Shown here piece by piece: positions 1 to 11,770 of a stretch of 64,000 bases of DNA. Each line of letters begins with the position of its first letter. Position 1 is the stretch's first letter. The position numbers and the translations under genes are program-made. Source of the stretch: Pseudoscleropodium purum (lineage: Eukaryota > Streptophyta > Bryopsida > Hypnales > Brachytheciaceae); contig OZ017804.1 in the NCBI GenBank assembly GCA_963969395.1, positions 12,710,001 through 12,774,000 on the forward strand, given 5' to 3'. The notes under the pieces were generated by a model. That model did no database searches. It had not been told where the DNA came from and saw nothing but the letters and a program-made list of their open reading frames with translations.

Positions 1-1024
1 CGTATCCGGGTACCAACCGGGTATTGCCACCACGGGTGAGCCCGTGAACTGGGTTCCGTTGCGAGGACTATCAGCCATGTAGCCGTTGCTCCTCAACGGC
101 TCCTCGCAACCTCGTTTGCTGCTCCTCGGACTCTCTTCTTCTTCTCGTTGTTCCCGGACCTACATTTCCTGTCATCGCCAACCCATTCTCACCACATCCC
201 ATGAGCTTCCCTTGTTCCGGCACTCCCCAACGAATTTTGTGTCGCCTCTTCTCTCCCTCTGTGGCCCTTGGTCAGCAGCAGCTCGGGAGCAAGCTTCCAG
301 TATTTCTTCAGCTCGAGTTGCGGAGCTTGGGAATCACAGGATTGACTGGGATTGTAATCCTGTGAGATTTGATGCTGCTATTGAGATTGAATGATCTCAT
401 GTTGGGAGGCCGCAATTCTGTTGAAGGCATGGGAGAGTGGATTAGTGGGAAGGTGGAGCTCAGTTTGTAGACAGACAGATAGATAGACGATTCTCAGTCC
501 TTCCAAGTGTTTGTGAATTTGGAAAGGTCGGTTGAGGAGGAGGTAGTTGCAATTGCTATAACGGATTGCTTAGTAGCTCCCTCCGAGGTATCGTTTCCGA
601 TCTCAATGTGATCGTATTGTTGGAGAGTGGGAAGCACAGTCAAGGGCAGTTTGCTTGACCTGAAATTAGACATCAGGTCGATCGAGAAACTCACTGCACA
701 TTGATATTTATCCTCAATTTGGTCCGGAGTTCATAGCTGCTGAGAATCGAGTAGTAGAGCTTTCCTGGCGTCTTTTGTATGCCAGTATAGTGATTTGTAG
801 ATGAGCTGGAAGTAAAGACTCTTCGGCAACACCACAATTCACCCTTTTGGTGGAATTATAAATCGAATAGGCTAGGAGCTGGAGTTAATAGGAATTGAGA
901 TCACGCTGGATTTCAGTTTGCAAGAGATTTCAGAAGCTGGTCGATTGGGCTGAGCACTGAAGGAGCAATTTGGTGTTTAGGAGCACCGAATTTGATCGAG
1001 AGGAGTGAAAATTTGAGAGAAGCT
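1..1024 (+). promoter_or_regulatory. 5' flank and probable 5' UTR of the TPR gene
   Basis: This stretch precedes the first convincing start codon of the TPR gene. It is richer in GC than the intergenic DNA further right and has CT-rich tracts around 120-260, as plant leaders often do. Several short open frames occur but none resembles a known protein, so I treat them as uORFs or chance. A small perfect hairpin (CACGGG, 4-base loop, CCCGTG) lies at 31-46, and a GACA/GATA microsatellite at 469-488. I cannot place the transcription start or a TATA box with confidence. Confidence 0.45.
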
Positions 1025-4000
1025 ATGATGTGGGGTGAGCAATTTGCGCCAACTGGTGCGTTGATGCACATGCAGTCGTATGGCAATCGCATGTCGAAGT
1101 CAGCTCCGTGTTCGCCTGTGAAACCCGCGTCGAAGCGGCCCCATGTGAGGGCCGATTCCTTTCACGTGGTGCACAAGGTTCCCGTCGGCGACACCCCGTA
1201 CGTCAAAGCCAAGCATGTCCAGGTAATTGCAGCTTTTCGTTTTATGCACATTGACACAAGAACGTTTACTTCTTAGTTCTTTCTTACGCTGTAGGAGTAT
1301 CGAATTCAAGTACGTTGGAAATCAGGCCCTCATACAGCGAAGGAGCTGGAAAATTCAGTATCCATCGAGAGAATTTTACACAATAGTTGCAATTAGTTTC
1401 GATTATAAAGGCTTTGTCGTAAAAATCTGTGATAGAATGCCTGCGTGTACCATGAAGGACTTGTCGTGACAAATTGAGATTGTATGCCTCGAGGAATGTG
1501 TCCCATGAAGAGCATCAAATAGAGTGCCTTGCGTCCCTCGAAGGACTCGTCGTAACTAATTGAGGTAGAATGCGTCCGGTGAAGAACCTGTCGTAACAAA
1601 TTGATATAGAATGCATCGGGGAGTGTGTCCCGAGAATTAATGATAGATGGATTTCGCAATGCAGCTGGTGGATAAGGACCCGGACCGTGCAATTGCGCTG
1701 TTCTGGGCAGCAATCAACGCAGGCGACCGAGTGGACAGCGCCTTGAAAGATATGGCGATAGTGATGAAGCAGCAGAACAGGCCCCAAGAGGCGATCGAAG
1801 CAATCAAGTCGCTTCGAAATCGCTGCTCCGACCAGGCGCAAGAGTCTTTAGATAATGTGCTACTTGATTTATACAAGGTATGTGCATGACCCGGCATAAT
1901 TTTCAATTCTGCAATTGTGCGTTATCATGTTCATTTTGCGGTACCCATGCCATCGAACTGACCGCTTCCCGGATTTGCAGAGATGTGGAAGGCTTGATGA
2001 CCAAATAGACCTTCTCAAGCATAAGCTACATCTCATCCACCAAGGCATGGCCTTCAACGGCAAACGCACCAAGACAGCGAGGTCACAAGGGAAGAAGTTC
2101 CAAGTGTCAATCGAGCAGGAAGCCACTCGTCTTCTGGTAAGCTACAGTTATCCTGGACTTGGAGCTTCTGATAGCACTGAACACCGCACTGTACTCACCT
2201 CACTTCTGTTAGGACAAAACACAACCGTGTACTAACCTTATTTGGCATTCAATCACTTCCAGGGCAATCTAGGATGGGCTTACATGCAACAATCAAACTT
2301 CGTCGCTGCAGAAGCGGTGTACAGGTACAGAAATCGATGTGAAAAGCTTCCCGATGCTGGTTTCTTATTGTCAATTCCATCAACAGCGATTGTCAGTAGC
2401 TCACAGTTTAGTCGTTTTGTTAAGAATGTGGGTGTCAAGGGAAGTCATGTACTGACATGCTAACATTGAATGGATCCCCAGGAAAGCATTATCTATAGAA
2501 CCAGATAACAACAAGGTTTGCAACTTGGGCATCTGCTTAATGAAGCAAGGTCGCCTAGAGGAGGCGAAATCCATGCTCCAAAGCGTAACACCCGCCTGCA
2601 ACGACAACCGATGGGCCTCAGACTCCCACCTGAAGTCCTATGAGCGCGCCCAGGAAATGCTGCAAGAGCTCGAAGCTTCTATGGGCACAAACAAAGACGT
2701 GATACACCAAGAGCTTCGTTCCTTCGCCATCCCCGGTTGCGACGCAGGCTACGACCTTCAACATTCCTCCCTCTGGCAACCCCAGCCCGCGTTACCCCGG
2801 CAACCACGTCGCATGGCTCGCTCCAGCTTGGACCAGCAATTCTCACAAACAGTGGACCCTGCCATGACTAGCGCCCTCCTCGCCACAGCAGGCTTTGGCC
2901 CTCAAAAACAAGCGTCTGTTGCAGCGAGAGCAACGCAACCGCAAGGGGAGCAGTCTTGGTACCAAACGGGCTGGTCTGATGAAGACTTGGAATACTCTTC
3001 ACCTGAAGACTCGGATGCAGTGACGCCCCGATTTGCCATGGCAGGGACGAAGTTGCAGCCGCCGCCGTTGAATTGGCATGCCGAGACGCTGCGGCAGCGG
3101 CTGGAGACTGTGTCGGTGCTAGGGAATGCATTCATGAGCAGGCATTTGGCTGTGAAGATCGAATCGATTAGGAATGAGCAATCGTTAAGCTGTGACGCTG
3201 CGCCTTTCAGTCCGGCTGTAAGCAAGGAGCCTGCCGTGACTGTGCGTCCGAAATCCGCATCTGGGAATGGGGGAGTGAAGGCGCTCGACCGCGCTCCACT
3301 AACGTTTGATCTTACCAATGGGAACGGGAGAAATGGAGTGAATGCTAGCTCACAAGAAGAGAACCGGGCTGTGAAAACTCTGGGGTCGTGGACAGCAAAC
3401 AAGCCCAATAAAAGCACCATTGCAGGTAATGCATTTACGAAAATATTCCTCACACTGACAGCCTTATGTTACTTCGGCAAAGTTCTCTTGCTTGTGCACT
3501 GTGCAAATCTAGAATGTACCTCCGTCCTAGGTAGTTTCCAAAGAAAGAACCCTTCTGCATTTGAGTAATTGAATGTCACCTACCTGAGCATTCGTATCTT
3601 CCAAGTAGTGTCCAAATCTTTCAGAGCTCCACTCTGTTTGGAATTTGAGGATCTCACGTTGTTCGGCTGCATTTGAGTCGCAGGTTATGATGGGCTGGTT
3701 AAGTATTCACTTCTGAAATCAATCTCATGGCGGATTGATTGGATACTGCACTCAAGTGTATAGATTTCGGAGCTTCACATCGTTTATGATGAGCGTCTGA
3801 CGTGAATTGTCTTGCGATTGAATCCCAGGTTACGGTAACGGCTGGACAACTCGCAACGAACACAGCGAAAACCACCAACCCACGCAACCCACGCAACCCA
3901 CAGCACGTCGCTCACTATCCATGGGAGACATCGATACCACACCATTTGCAGAGCAGCAACAACCCCACCCCCAACCTCAACCCCAACCACTGCAGAGTCA

Positions 4001-4352
4001 GAACGTGAACATCAACTCTGGAAGCTCAGGCCTCCCCCCTCTCCACAACGCAGTCGGCAAGCGATGCAGAACGCTGACCCCCGTGAAGGAGAAGACGGTG
4101 AGCGCGTGGGGCTCCCTGGGATTCACCCAGAGCCCCAACGACCTGGACTTCGGCTGCGAGAATAATACTTCCTCTCTCGAAGGGGACCTCAATAACGGAA
4201 GTGCAGGAGGCTCTTTGATCAAAAGCCTGTTCAGCAGAGACCCGCTTGCTCTTCCCATGGCTGACTTGTCCGCCTCGGAGATGGAGATGAAGCGGCAGCG
4301 CAGGTTGAAGGTGTTCAGGGAGATGACCCTCGCAGGCAGCCCCCTCGCTTGA
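1025..4352 (+). CDS. POLLENLESS3/MS5/SDI1-type TPR protein, six exons
   Basis: Proposed exons are 1025-1222, 1665-1877, 1981-2136, 2263-2324, 2482-3425 and 3829-4352. All introns are GT-AG, phases agree, and the sum is 2097 nt, giving 698 aa. The family-typical N-terminal block FHVVHKVPVGDTPYVKAKHV ends exon 1. Exon 2 (aa 67-137) has DPDRAIALFWAAINAGDRVD and MKQQNRPQEAIEAI. Exon 3 has NGKRTKTARSQGKK, and exons 4-5 give GNLGWAYMQQ then YRKALSIEPDNNK. These TPR-like helices span about aa 67-265. The rest is disordered, with a Pro/Gln stretch near aa 565-580 and a basic end, RRLKVFREMTLAGSPLA. The family includes Arabidopsis TDM1/MS5 (meiotic exit) and SDI1 (low-sulfur response); I cannot say which applies here. 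Two full CDK-type sites are visible, S30-P-V-K and T608-P-V-K. The start is the first of two adjacent ATGs; the frame upstream has no ATG. Confidence 0.93.
1431..1638 (+). repeat. Minisatellite in intron 1 of the TPR gene
   Basis: About five degenerate copies of a 36-45 bp unit lie head to tail, each carrying variants of GTAGAATGC, then GAAGGAC.TGTCGT.AC.AATTGA. Unit starts are near 1431, 1476, 1521, 1562 and 1603. The array fills the 3' half of the 442 bp intron up to the acceptor at 1663-1664. Confidence 0.75.
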
Positions 4353-5204
4353 AATGAAAGGGTGACATGCAACGGTGACAAGTCCTCCCCCCCCGACCTT
4401 GGAAATGGTGACATGGAACGTTGTCATCACGATTTTCCACTTAATTCTTTCTAATTTCCGGCAGTGAATTGGCTGCTATTAGTGGTTAAATGTAAACTTG
4501 TATACAGTTTTAGGACTTTCGATCTCTAGCTGTTTCGAGTACGTAGCGACGAGGTAGTTTGGGAGATGTTTGGGAGGGTGATGGAGCCAGCCTCACGTGG
4601 CGAAGGAATGATCATAGGATGAGTTCGGTGCAGATATTTGATCAGGAGTTGAATGGTCTTCGATCGGTAGTTAGCGAGTTAGTTTAGTTTTGTAGATGCA
4701 GTGACCTCCTTGGTCGCGATTATGACCACCAGGGAAGACATTCTCGGTCTTACCGTTTCCGTTATGGTACGCTCTCGGTACACTTTCATGTAGTTGGGGA
4801 AAGGAAGTCCTTTCGATGGTTCCATGGCAGATGCAGCCCCCTCTGTAATTGTGCGCCCTATGTCTTATTAAGTCCATATAAATCACTTTCATATAAATCC
4901 TCCTTGTGCCCTCTTCTCAGTGCACTGCTCTTTAGTCTTCTAAACAACGTAGGCAGCTGCCATTTAGAACACTCGCAATGAAGTTTCGTACTGACAAAAA
5001 ACACAGAATCACTTTTCTTCTCAATTACCTTTTATCACTATTCAGCACTTGAACCCAAATGCGGTGGACAACAATACCTGACAGTAGGGTAGCTTGAAAT
5101 CATCTGTCACTGAGGTTCATTTATGGATTCCAACCTTGTAGTCAGTTTGAAATAAATACAAAGTTGACCATGCACCAGAACCCCAAATTTTCAGAACGAG
5201 GTGT
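4353..5204. other. 3' UTR and downstream flank of the TPR gene
   Basis: There is no coding signal here. The first part shows a C8 run (4388-4395) flanked by GGTGACA words. Candidate poly(A) words are weak, so the transcript end cannot be fixed. The region is unique by eye and otherwise featureless. Confidence 0.4.
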
Positions 5205-5640
5205 CTACTCAGAAATGGCCACCTCAAATACACGCACCGACTGTCTATTCAAGTGCCGATTCTGATCACAACAGACCTCATGATCCAACAAACTGTCGTC
5301 ATAAAATCTCTGCACTGTCCCGCACCAATTCTGGTGGTAACAAATATCACCCATCTGATTTGTAAATTTACAGAAAATCGACTGAGTGTGCACCCAGAAT
5401 TGCCACTTGAAACGGACGGACGGACGGACTGACATTCTGAAGTGAAGATTCTGAGAGCCCACAGCCAGACCTTACCTCCAGCATGATCAATCCAACAGTA
5501 ATCCTTCATGGATTTCTGCAATGTTCTTCCCCGATTCTCACTGCAAAGTTAGGCCATGTAAATAATGGTTTTTCAGAGTACGGTGAACTGAAAGGAATGA
5601 TTGTACACCCAGAATTGTCACCTGAAATATACTGAAGTGG
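5205..5640. repeat. Diverged direct repeats (180-220 bp spacing)
   Basis: Variants of CAGAATTGCCACTTGAAA recur near 5210, 5397 and 5614. A second block, resembling TGATC.A.CCAACA followed by TTCATGGATTTCTGCA, appears near 5280-5312 and 5484-5520. Together they suggest two to three eroded tandem copies. A (GGAC)n run lies at 5412-5428. Short open frames on the minus strand follow the repeat and look fortuitous. Confidence 0.5.
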
Positions 5641-5877
5641 CATTCATTTCGGTATATGTTCGAAGTGACACGCAATGTGGAAACGCGAAAGGTAAGGTAA
5701 CTTCAAATGTGAATTCGTCAGATTGAAGTTCAAACACTCCATCCATCGGTGGGTGGCAGTGGCAGTGCCAAGATTGGGTTTCATGGGAGGTGGCAAGAAA
5801 AGGAGAGACGGAGAGAAGGAGAGAGATCTTGGCAGTGATCATCGAGGGAGGGTTGCAAGTTGGCAGGCCAGGGATTG

Positions 5878-5995
5878 AGGAGGATAAGTTTATTAAGTTA
5901 TTAAGTTATGTTATGTTATTGTATGTTACAAAGTTATTTTATGTTATTTTTTTGTTATTTTTTTGTTATTTTTTTGGTTATTAAGCTTATTGAGT
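5878..5995. repeat. TTATT/GTTAT low-complexity tract
   Basis: Degenerate repeats of TTATTAAGTTA and GTTATTTTTTT run for about 115 bp. They mark the passage from the GC-richer left segment to the AT-rich DNA on the right. Confidence 0.7.
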
Positions 5996-6034
5996 TTATT
6001 GAGTTGTTTTTATGACTGCGTGAGTGAGGACTCC

Positions 6035-6232
6035 TCAAATGCCGTGAAATGCCAACTGTTTGAGGCGGTTAGTCTTGGCCACGTTGCACAGCAAGATTCG
6101 CTCCTCTTCCATGAGGTCTGTGAGGAAGGGAAATTGGCGTGAAGAAACAGCTTCCTGGAACGCCACAACCGGAGCTGGAGTGCTGGAGGACTGGTAACCC
6201 TTGTAACGACCCGGCGGACTAAAAGTGTCCAA
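6035..6232 (-). other. Unrecognised ORF fragment with protein-like composition
   Basis: A 65-codon minus-strand frame sits in a short GC-richer patch with sharply AT-rich DNA to its right (higher coordinates). Its translation has balanced composition, for example PAPVVAFQEAVSS and MEEERILLCNVAKTNRL, unlike the Phe/Tyr/Ile-rich chance frames nearby. I do not recognise the family. It could be a captured exon, a remnant of a dead gene, or chance. No start context or splice partners are evident. Confidence 0.25.
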
Positions 6233-6554
6233 TGGATGACAAAGAATCCTTCTATGGAAGTGAAGGTGGAAACTCCTAAAACAATTACTTCTATGGACCT
6301 ATAAAGTTGGAGACACCCAAAATGGTCAAAGTATGCAATTCATTGTAGTTGGAGGCATCTTTTTTTTTTTTTATTAAAAAGAGGATGAAGAAGATTTTGG
6401 GGTAAGAGATGTAATTTGCAATTATTGTGGATTTTCAAAGTGGAACTACCACTTTAGAGCTTGGTCTTGGTACTAAAATCTAAAGAATTGGTAGTTGACA
6501 AATCGCAACTAGTAAGTATGGGAACGGTTTAATTGCACTTTGGGGGATATTTGT

Positions 6555-6720
6555 CATGAATCAATGGGTGCAAAGACATTGTGGGGTGTTTTTACTTGAA
6601 GACAAAAGTGTAAATGTTCACCCTTGGAATTTTGTGTGAAAAAGGGAGGCCTTGCACAATAGTTTGACCTCCAAGGATTGTTCTTGGTTGTTTTTTAACC
6701 AAATGATTTACATTACATCA
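6555..6720. repeat. Partial copy of the 11.3 kb foldback family (one arm)
   Basis: The order GACAAAAGTGTAA, TTCA.CCTTGGAATTTTGTGTG, AAAAAGGGA, then AATAGTTTGACCTCCAA matches the left arm of the foldback at 11301-11770 with many substitutions. Only one arm is visible. Confidence 0.6.
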
Positions 6721-6810
6721 AAAAGGATGATTTCTAAGGTGAAAAGCCCGGTGTTCCAAGATTAACTTTGAAAAAAAGAGACCTATACTAAAAATCAATA
6801 CCACAACAAA

Positions 6811-6864
6811 AATAATTAATAATAATAATTAATAATTAATAATTAATAATAATTAATAATAATT
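6811..6864. repeat. (AAT/AATT) microsatellite
   Basis: About 54 bp of AATAATTAATAATTAATAAT-type repeat. Nothing else is visible around it. Confidence 0.9.
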
Positions 6865-9800
6865 GTTTGTACTTGGCCAAAAATGATTTGGTTTTAAGCC
6901 CAATAGGTGCATTTTTCATCACAACAATAATCTTTAAAGTTATCCATTGACCACTTTTTGGCCTTACGACAATGTCCTTCAAGGATGAACCTTAGAGAAG
7001 GACATGACCTATGACCAATGTAATGAGTGAAAATTTATAATATTCATATATGAAAAGGGACATTTTGTAGAATATCATAACCACTTATAAAATGTAAACA
7101 AGTTTCTATTTCAAAACCGTGGTAAGTCTTCAAGGTTGAGTATGTGTAGGTTGGTTCACCCAACCTATATTCTTGAAGATATGGCATTTCAAAGAATTTG
7201 ATTTGCCTTCCATGTGTCCTTCATCCCTTAGATTTCTTATGTTATTTATAAGGCCACTCTCAAACTCACAATCACAAACTTTGAAGGCTATATATATTCT
7301 CAATTTTTTGAACTAGAAGGCGTGTTCTATATCATTAGAAATGAATTTTGAAGGCCTTTCCAACACTACATTACATGCTCGATTTGAAGAAATTGCTCTC
7401 TAAAACCGTGTTTCAAGTTTAAAAAACATTGTTATGTTGATAAAGTCCATCAAGCCATGCATGTGAACATAGAAAGTGAAAGTACAACCATTTTAAATGG
7501 TTGAAGAAAATAAAGATTATATTCACTTAAGTTCCTACAATTGATTCCAAAGAGATAACAAGAAAGATAAATTTGCAAGAATCTATGACCTCTTCATAGC
7601 CTCATGTTCTTTCCAATGTCATTTTACAAATTTGGAATGTAGCTAGAGTGCCAACTAATGATAATGTCTTATAGCAGAAACTAATGCAAGTTGGTTAAGA
7701 AGATGAAATAATATTCAAAATGAATGAAATATGTGCTAATGAATAAAAATGATCAAATGGATGAAATTTTTGGCAAAGTAAATATGAATTTTAATTCCAA
7801 ATTTAATAATTTTTTAAAATAAACTTTTCCATTTAATGTTTTTTTACTATCTAAAAAAGTTGAATAGTTGAAGTACAAAGCATCCTTGCTTATTTATGAT
7901 TTCCACTTGCTTTCCTTAAAAAAATAACTTTTGATTGTAATTTTGATTGTATATATGTAGATCAATTTGATAGTGGTAGTAAGGTAGGGTCATTCAAATC
8001 CAAGTATGTTCCTAAAGTGAGCTTTAAAGAAACTAGAGAAAAAGTAGATGCCTCTCGACCTCTTAAGCACTTTGAAAATAAGGCATAGTTTTAAAAATCT
8101 ACCAATTTTACTTTGCCTTTCTAGAACTTTTGTATATTATAAATAAACCTAGATATTTCATTTTATTCAACTTTATTGCAATTTTTGTTTATGTGATTAA
8201 AAATTGAAAGCTTTTTTATATTCAAGAATGCTTGCAAGAGAAATTTGCTCAATTTAAGGTGATCCTATCTTATTGGACCAATCTACCTTACAAAAATTAA
8301 ATCAATGAGACAAATTTCAAAAGAATGATCTTTTTGAAAATTTTGAACATACCTTTCATAGGGCAAACTATGCAACCAAAATTTGTAGTACATATTGATT
8401 TGGCTTTTGAAAATCAAGAACCATGAAGAAAAAAAAATTGCCACTCTATCAATACACAAGAACAAACATGAATACAAATCAAAATATAGGATACATGTGG
8501 TGAATTTATTGACCACAAATAAATAATTGATACATGGCCCTTGTGTATTTTGGTTATAGAAAATCAACACATAAATATGAGTTATTGGATGGAGTATTTG
8601 ACTTTATGAGTCACCATCCCTTCAAAAGTACTAGCTATCTTATTTTTAAAAACAGGCAAGGCAAGCCAAATGGGTTACATTATATTAAAAATAGGAAATC
8701 CAATGACATAGCAAAGGTCTAGCTAGATTGGATAAAAACAAGTATACATGATCCATTTGTACAAATATAGATACATATATGGTTTTTGACAAGGATCTAA
8801 ATTATTCTATATCTTTTGTTAACAATTTAAGTTGATACCACCAATATTTAATTTTGGGATTATGATAAATAATTTTTAAAAACTAGATTTGGGTACTTGG
8901 TTTTAATTGAGACTTTGATACATTGACTATCCTTTCAGAAATCCATGGGGTGACTATTGCTCAATTATACCACATTGCCTAATTATGTGACCTATATAAT
9001 ATTATATACTAATTAGGGAGGTTGTACTTTCTTTTTTGTTTGCAATATGTATTTGTTTTAGTGAAAGTGTAACTACAATAGCTATGCATCAACTTTGCTT
9101 TTGTAATATTTGAATTCAAATCAATTTTAGTGACAACAGTATTTGGTATGAAATCAATCATCTAAGTTACAGTATTGTTGTACAAGGGCGGCATTTGCTT
9201 CAAACCTCAACTCTTCAAGAATCTTAGAGCTTCAATTCTCTACTTTTGTTCCCTATACCCGACTAGGGCATTAGGAGAAAGGGACAACAACCAAAACACC
9301 TCCTATCGTGGGGTTGGGTATAGTTTCAAAGCATCAGGCGTAGCAAATATTTGGCAAGGTACTTGAGCTTTGTGTTGGCAAGCAATTTTTGCATAAGCCT
9401 AGAGTTGATTGCTTTTTAGTCAATTTTCTAACAACTCCCCTTGAAAACAACCTCTAGAACATGCAATCACATAGAAGTCATCACTTTAACCTCAAAATTT
9501 GATTTTTTAAAAATTGAATTGGAATGGGGGTATAATAATTAGTAGGGAGTGGTAAAAAACTTTAGTTGGCCCATGTTTGGGACCCAAGGAGATGTACTAA
9601 GAGTCAAGCCAAGTTTCTTGTGGGAATTTGACGACCCGATGGAAGTGATGTTCTAATGTAGAAGCCATTTGAGCCTCATCATAAACTTTATTTGTTTTGT
9701 AACTTATAATGGTATCTATTGAGTACTATGAAGTCAAGATCAATGTCTTCATTTGTTGTCTCTTCAAAGCTTTATGGAAGTCAACCTCTTCATGATCACC

Positions 9801-10310
9801 CTTCAAATCTAGTAGTATAGGGTGGTCTAATTCTGCTTAGTTGGAAATAAACAGTGATTAATTATGGCATATTTCTCAGTGTTGTAGCCCATTAAGGATT
9901 GCTTGAAAGCAGAAATTTTCCCATGTATAGAAATAGAGTTTGGAAGGATTCCATAATTTTCCAAATATGTGTAATTGCTTAAGTGGTTGGAAAGAGGTTG
10001 GCTCCCTTAGATCCCCAAAAGAAATCCTTCACACCACACCCTTTGGTAGCTTTGCTTGAAATTATTTATATCCAATTTTTTTTAAAGGGGGGTAAAAATA
10101 AAATTGTATTTTACTTCTAGTTTGATCTAGCATAATTTTTAGGTGAATTTTTTTAACAAAGAAGCAATACAACTACTAAGCTTATTTGGGTACATAGTAA
10201 AAGGTGTGTGCACTAAATGTGTCACAAATCTAAAAGTGACATCATCACCCTGGAGGCATCTCCAAAATCAATATGTACCTATGTAGAAGAAATAATTTTA
10301 GAACATCTAA
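6865..10310. other. AT-rich intergenic DNA, no gene seen
   Basis: Strongly AT-rich with many homopolymer runs. Open frames are short, and rich in Phe, Ile, Lys and Tyr, as expected by chance. I see no splice-linked exons, RNA genes or transposase motifs. Confidence 0.5.
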
Positions 10311-10317
10311 TATACAC

Positions 10318-10460
10318 TAAAAAAACTTTGACCCTTCATAACTTTTATATATGGTAACCAAATGTCATGTTCTTTAGTGCATTGGAACCTTCTTTTTACT
10401 TGTCAACCCAAAAAGTATGAAAAATCTAACAAGGCTAGTAATAGTAACTAGACATGGTAG
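10318..10460 (+). repeat. Dispersed repeat family R1, copy 1
   Basis: The stretch CATAACTTTTATATATGGTAACCAAATG, then ATGTTCTTTAGTGCATTGGAAC, then ACTTGTCAA, and finally AATAGTAACTAGACATGG, matches copies at 56445-56590 (same strand) and 49278-49380 and 49500-49680 (opposite strand). No coding potential. Identity looks like roughly 75-80% by eye. Confidence 0.8.
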
Positions 10461-11300
10461 TAAAAGTGGCAATTTGGGGGATATCCACCTTATTGGGCTT
10501 ACAATGAATTTTCTAAAGCACAAATTAGTCCATATTATAACTTCAATCCTAAAGATATATTTTCATACCAAAGACTATCATTGTCTTGTATTTTTGTAGT
10601 GAAGCACATAAAGTTAGGCATTTGAGACACCCATTGACTATTTTATAGCATGAATCTTAAAGTTATCTACCTTTTTCAAGAATTTTTTTAACCATTAAAT
10701 GAAAATAAAGTCCTCCAAAAGATTGTGAGTTCTCAATTGTGGGAACATTGTGCATAGTTTGAAATTTGTCTGTTGATGTGACCATGGCCTTATCACGTCA
10801 GATATGAATATTTTATTTTATTTAATATATTATCATTATTAAATAATTTGATTATGTCACTACTGTTTTCAACAACATGAACAACAATGAAATCTTCTAG
10901 AAGCTTCAAATGTCATCTAATGCCTAAAACAATGAGTCCATGATTATTTCATCAATTGTGCAATTATCCTTCGTAGGATGAATATATGCATTCCATTTTC
11001 TATATAAACTCCAAAGTCATTCCTTGAACACTTTTTTGTCCTCTACTTCTTTACAAGGTTGACATTGATAATGGAGTTTTTGTGGGAGTAATTTATAGCT
11101 CAAAATCATTTTTTTGAAGTAATATTTAACAATGCATTACCCACCTTTTGCAACAAATGAAATGGATAAATTGCTAGAAAATCTTCAAAGAGATTATTGC
11201 TTCACTTTGAATGAATGCATGCTCACTTAGATGAATAAATTAGTCATCTTCCATATTTTTCATGTTTCATCCACATCTATGGATGCAAATAACATCATAA

Positions 11301-11770
11301 TTAACCTTAAACCTATAAACAACATTGCGGATGTTTTTCTATTGATGAATGACAAAGAATCTCTCTATGTAGGACAAAAGTGTAACTATTCATCTTCCAA
11401 ATTTTGTTGTGAAAAAGGGATGTCTTCTACCAATAGTAGTTTGACTTTCAATGAATGCTTTTGCATTTTTTTTAATCCAACAATTCACACAGTAGCAAAA
11501 GAGATGGTTTCCATGATGACTAGCTCGTCCTTTAAGGGTTAAAGGACATACTAGTGCTTGTAGAAAGCATCCCTTTAGATACTGTGAGAATCATTGGCTT
11601 AAAAAAAAATGCAAAAGCATTCATTGGAAGTCAAACTACTGTTCGTAGAAGACCTCCCCTTTTCACAACAAAATTCCAAGGATGAATAGTTGCACTTCTA
11701 TCCTACACGAAAGGATTCTTTGTCATCCATCAGATAGAAAACGTCTGTGGCATCGTTTATGGATTAACTC
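11301..11770. mobile_element. Foldback (long inverted repeat) element, ~470 bp
   Basis: The left arm (about 11301-11480) and right arm (about 11595-11770) are inverted copies of each other. Matched blocks include ACAAAGAATC, AGTGTAACTATTCATC, AAAAGGGATGTCTTCTAC and CTTTTGCATT on the left, with their complements on the right. The centre also pairs, with GTCCTTTAAGGGTTAAAGGAC as the loop region. A single-arm copy lies at 22690-22905 and another at 6555-6720. No transposase is encoded, so this is a non-autonomous foldback or MITE-like element. The target duplication is not clear. Confidence 0.85.

Noticed and set aside
2868..3453. Minus-strand frames of 87 and 183 codons opposite exon 5 of the TPR gene
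   Set aside because: They are mirror frames of a well-supported coding exon and show no family signature.
3426..3568. Read-through of exon 5 to a stop at 3568 as the natural end of the TPR protein
   Set aside because: A good donor at 3426 and acceptor at 3828 restore phase into a 174-codon tail with a conserved-looking basic end, so this is more likely intron retention.
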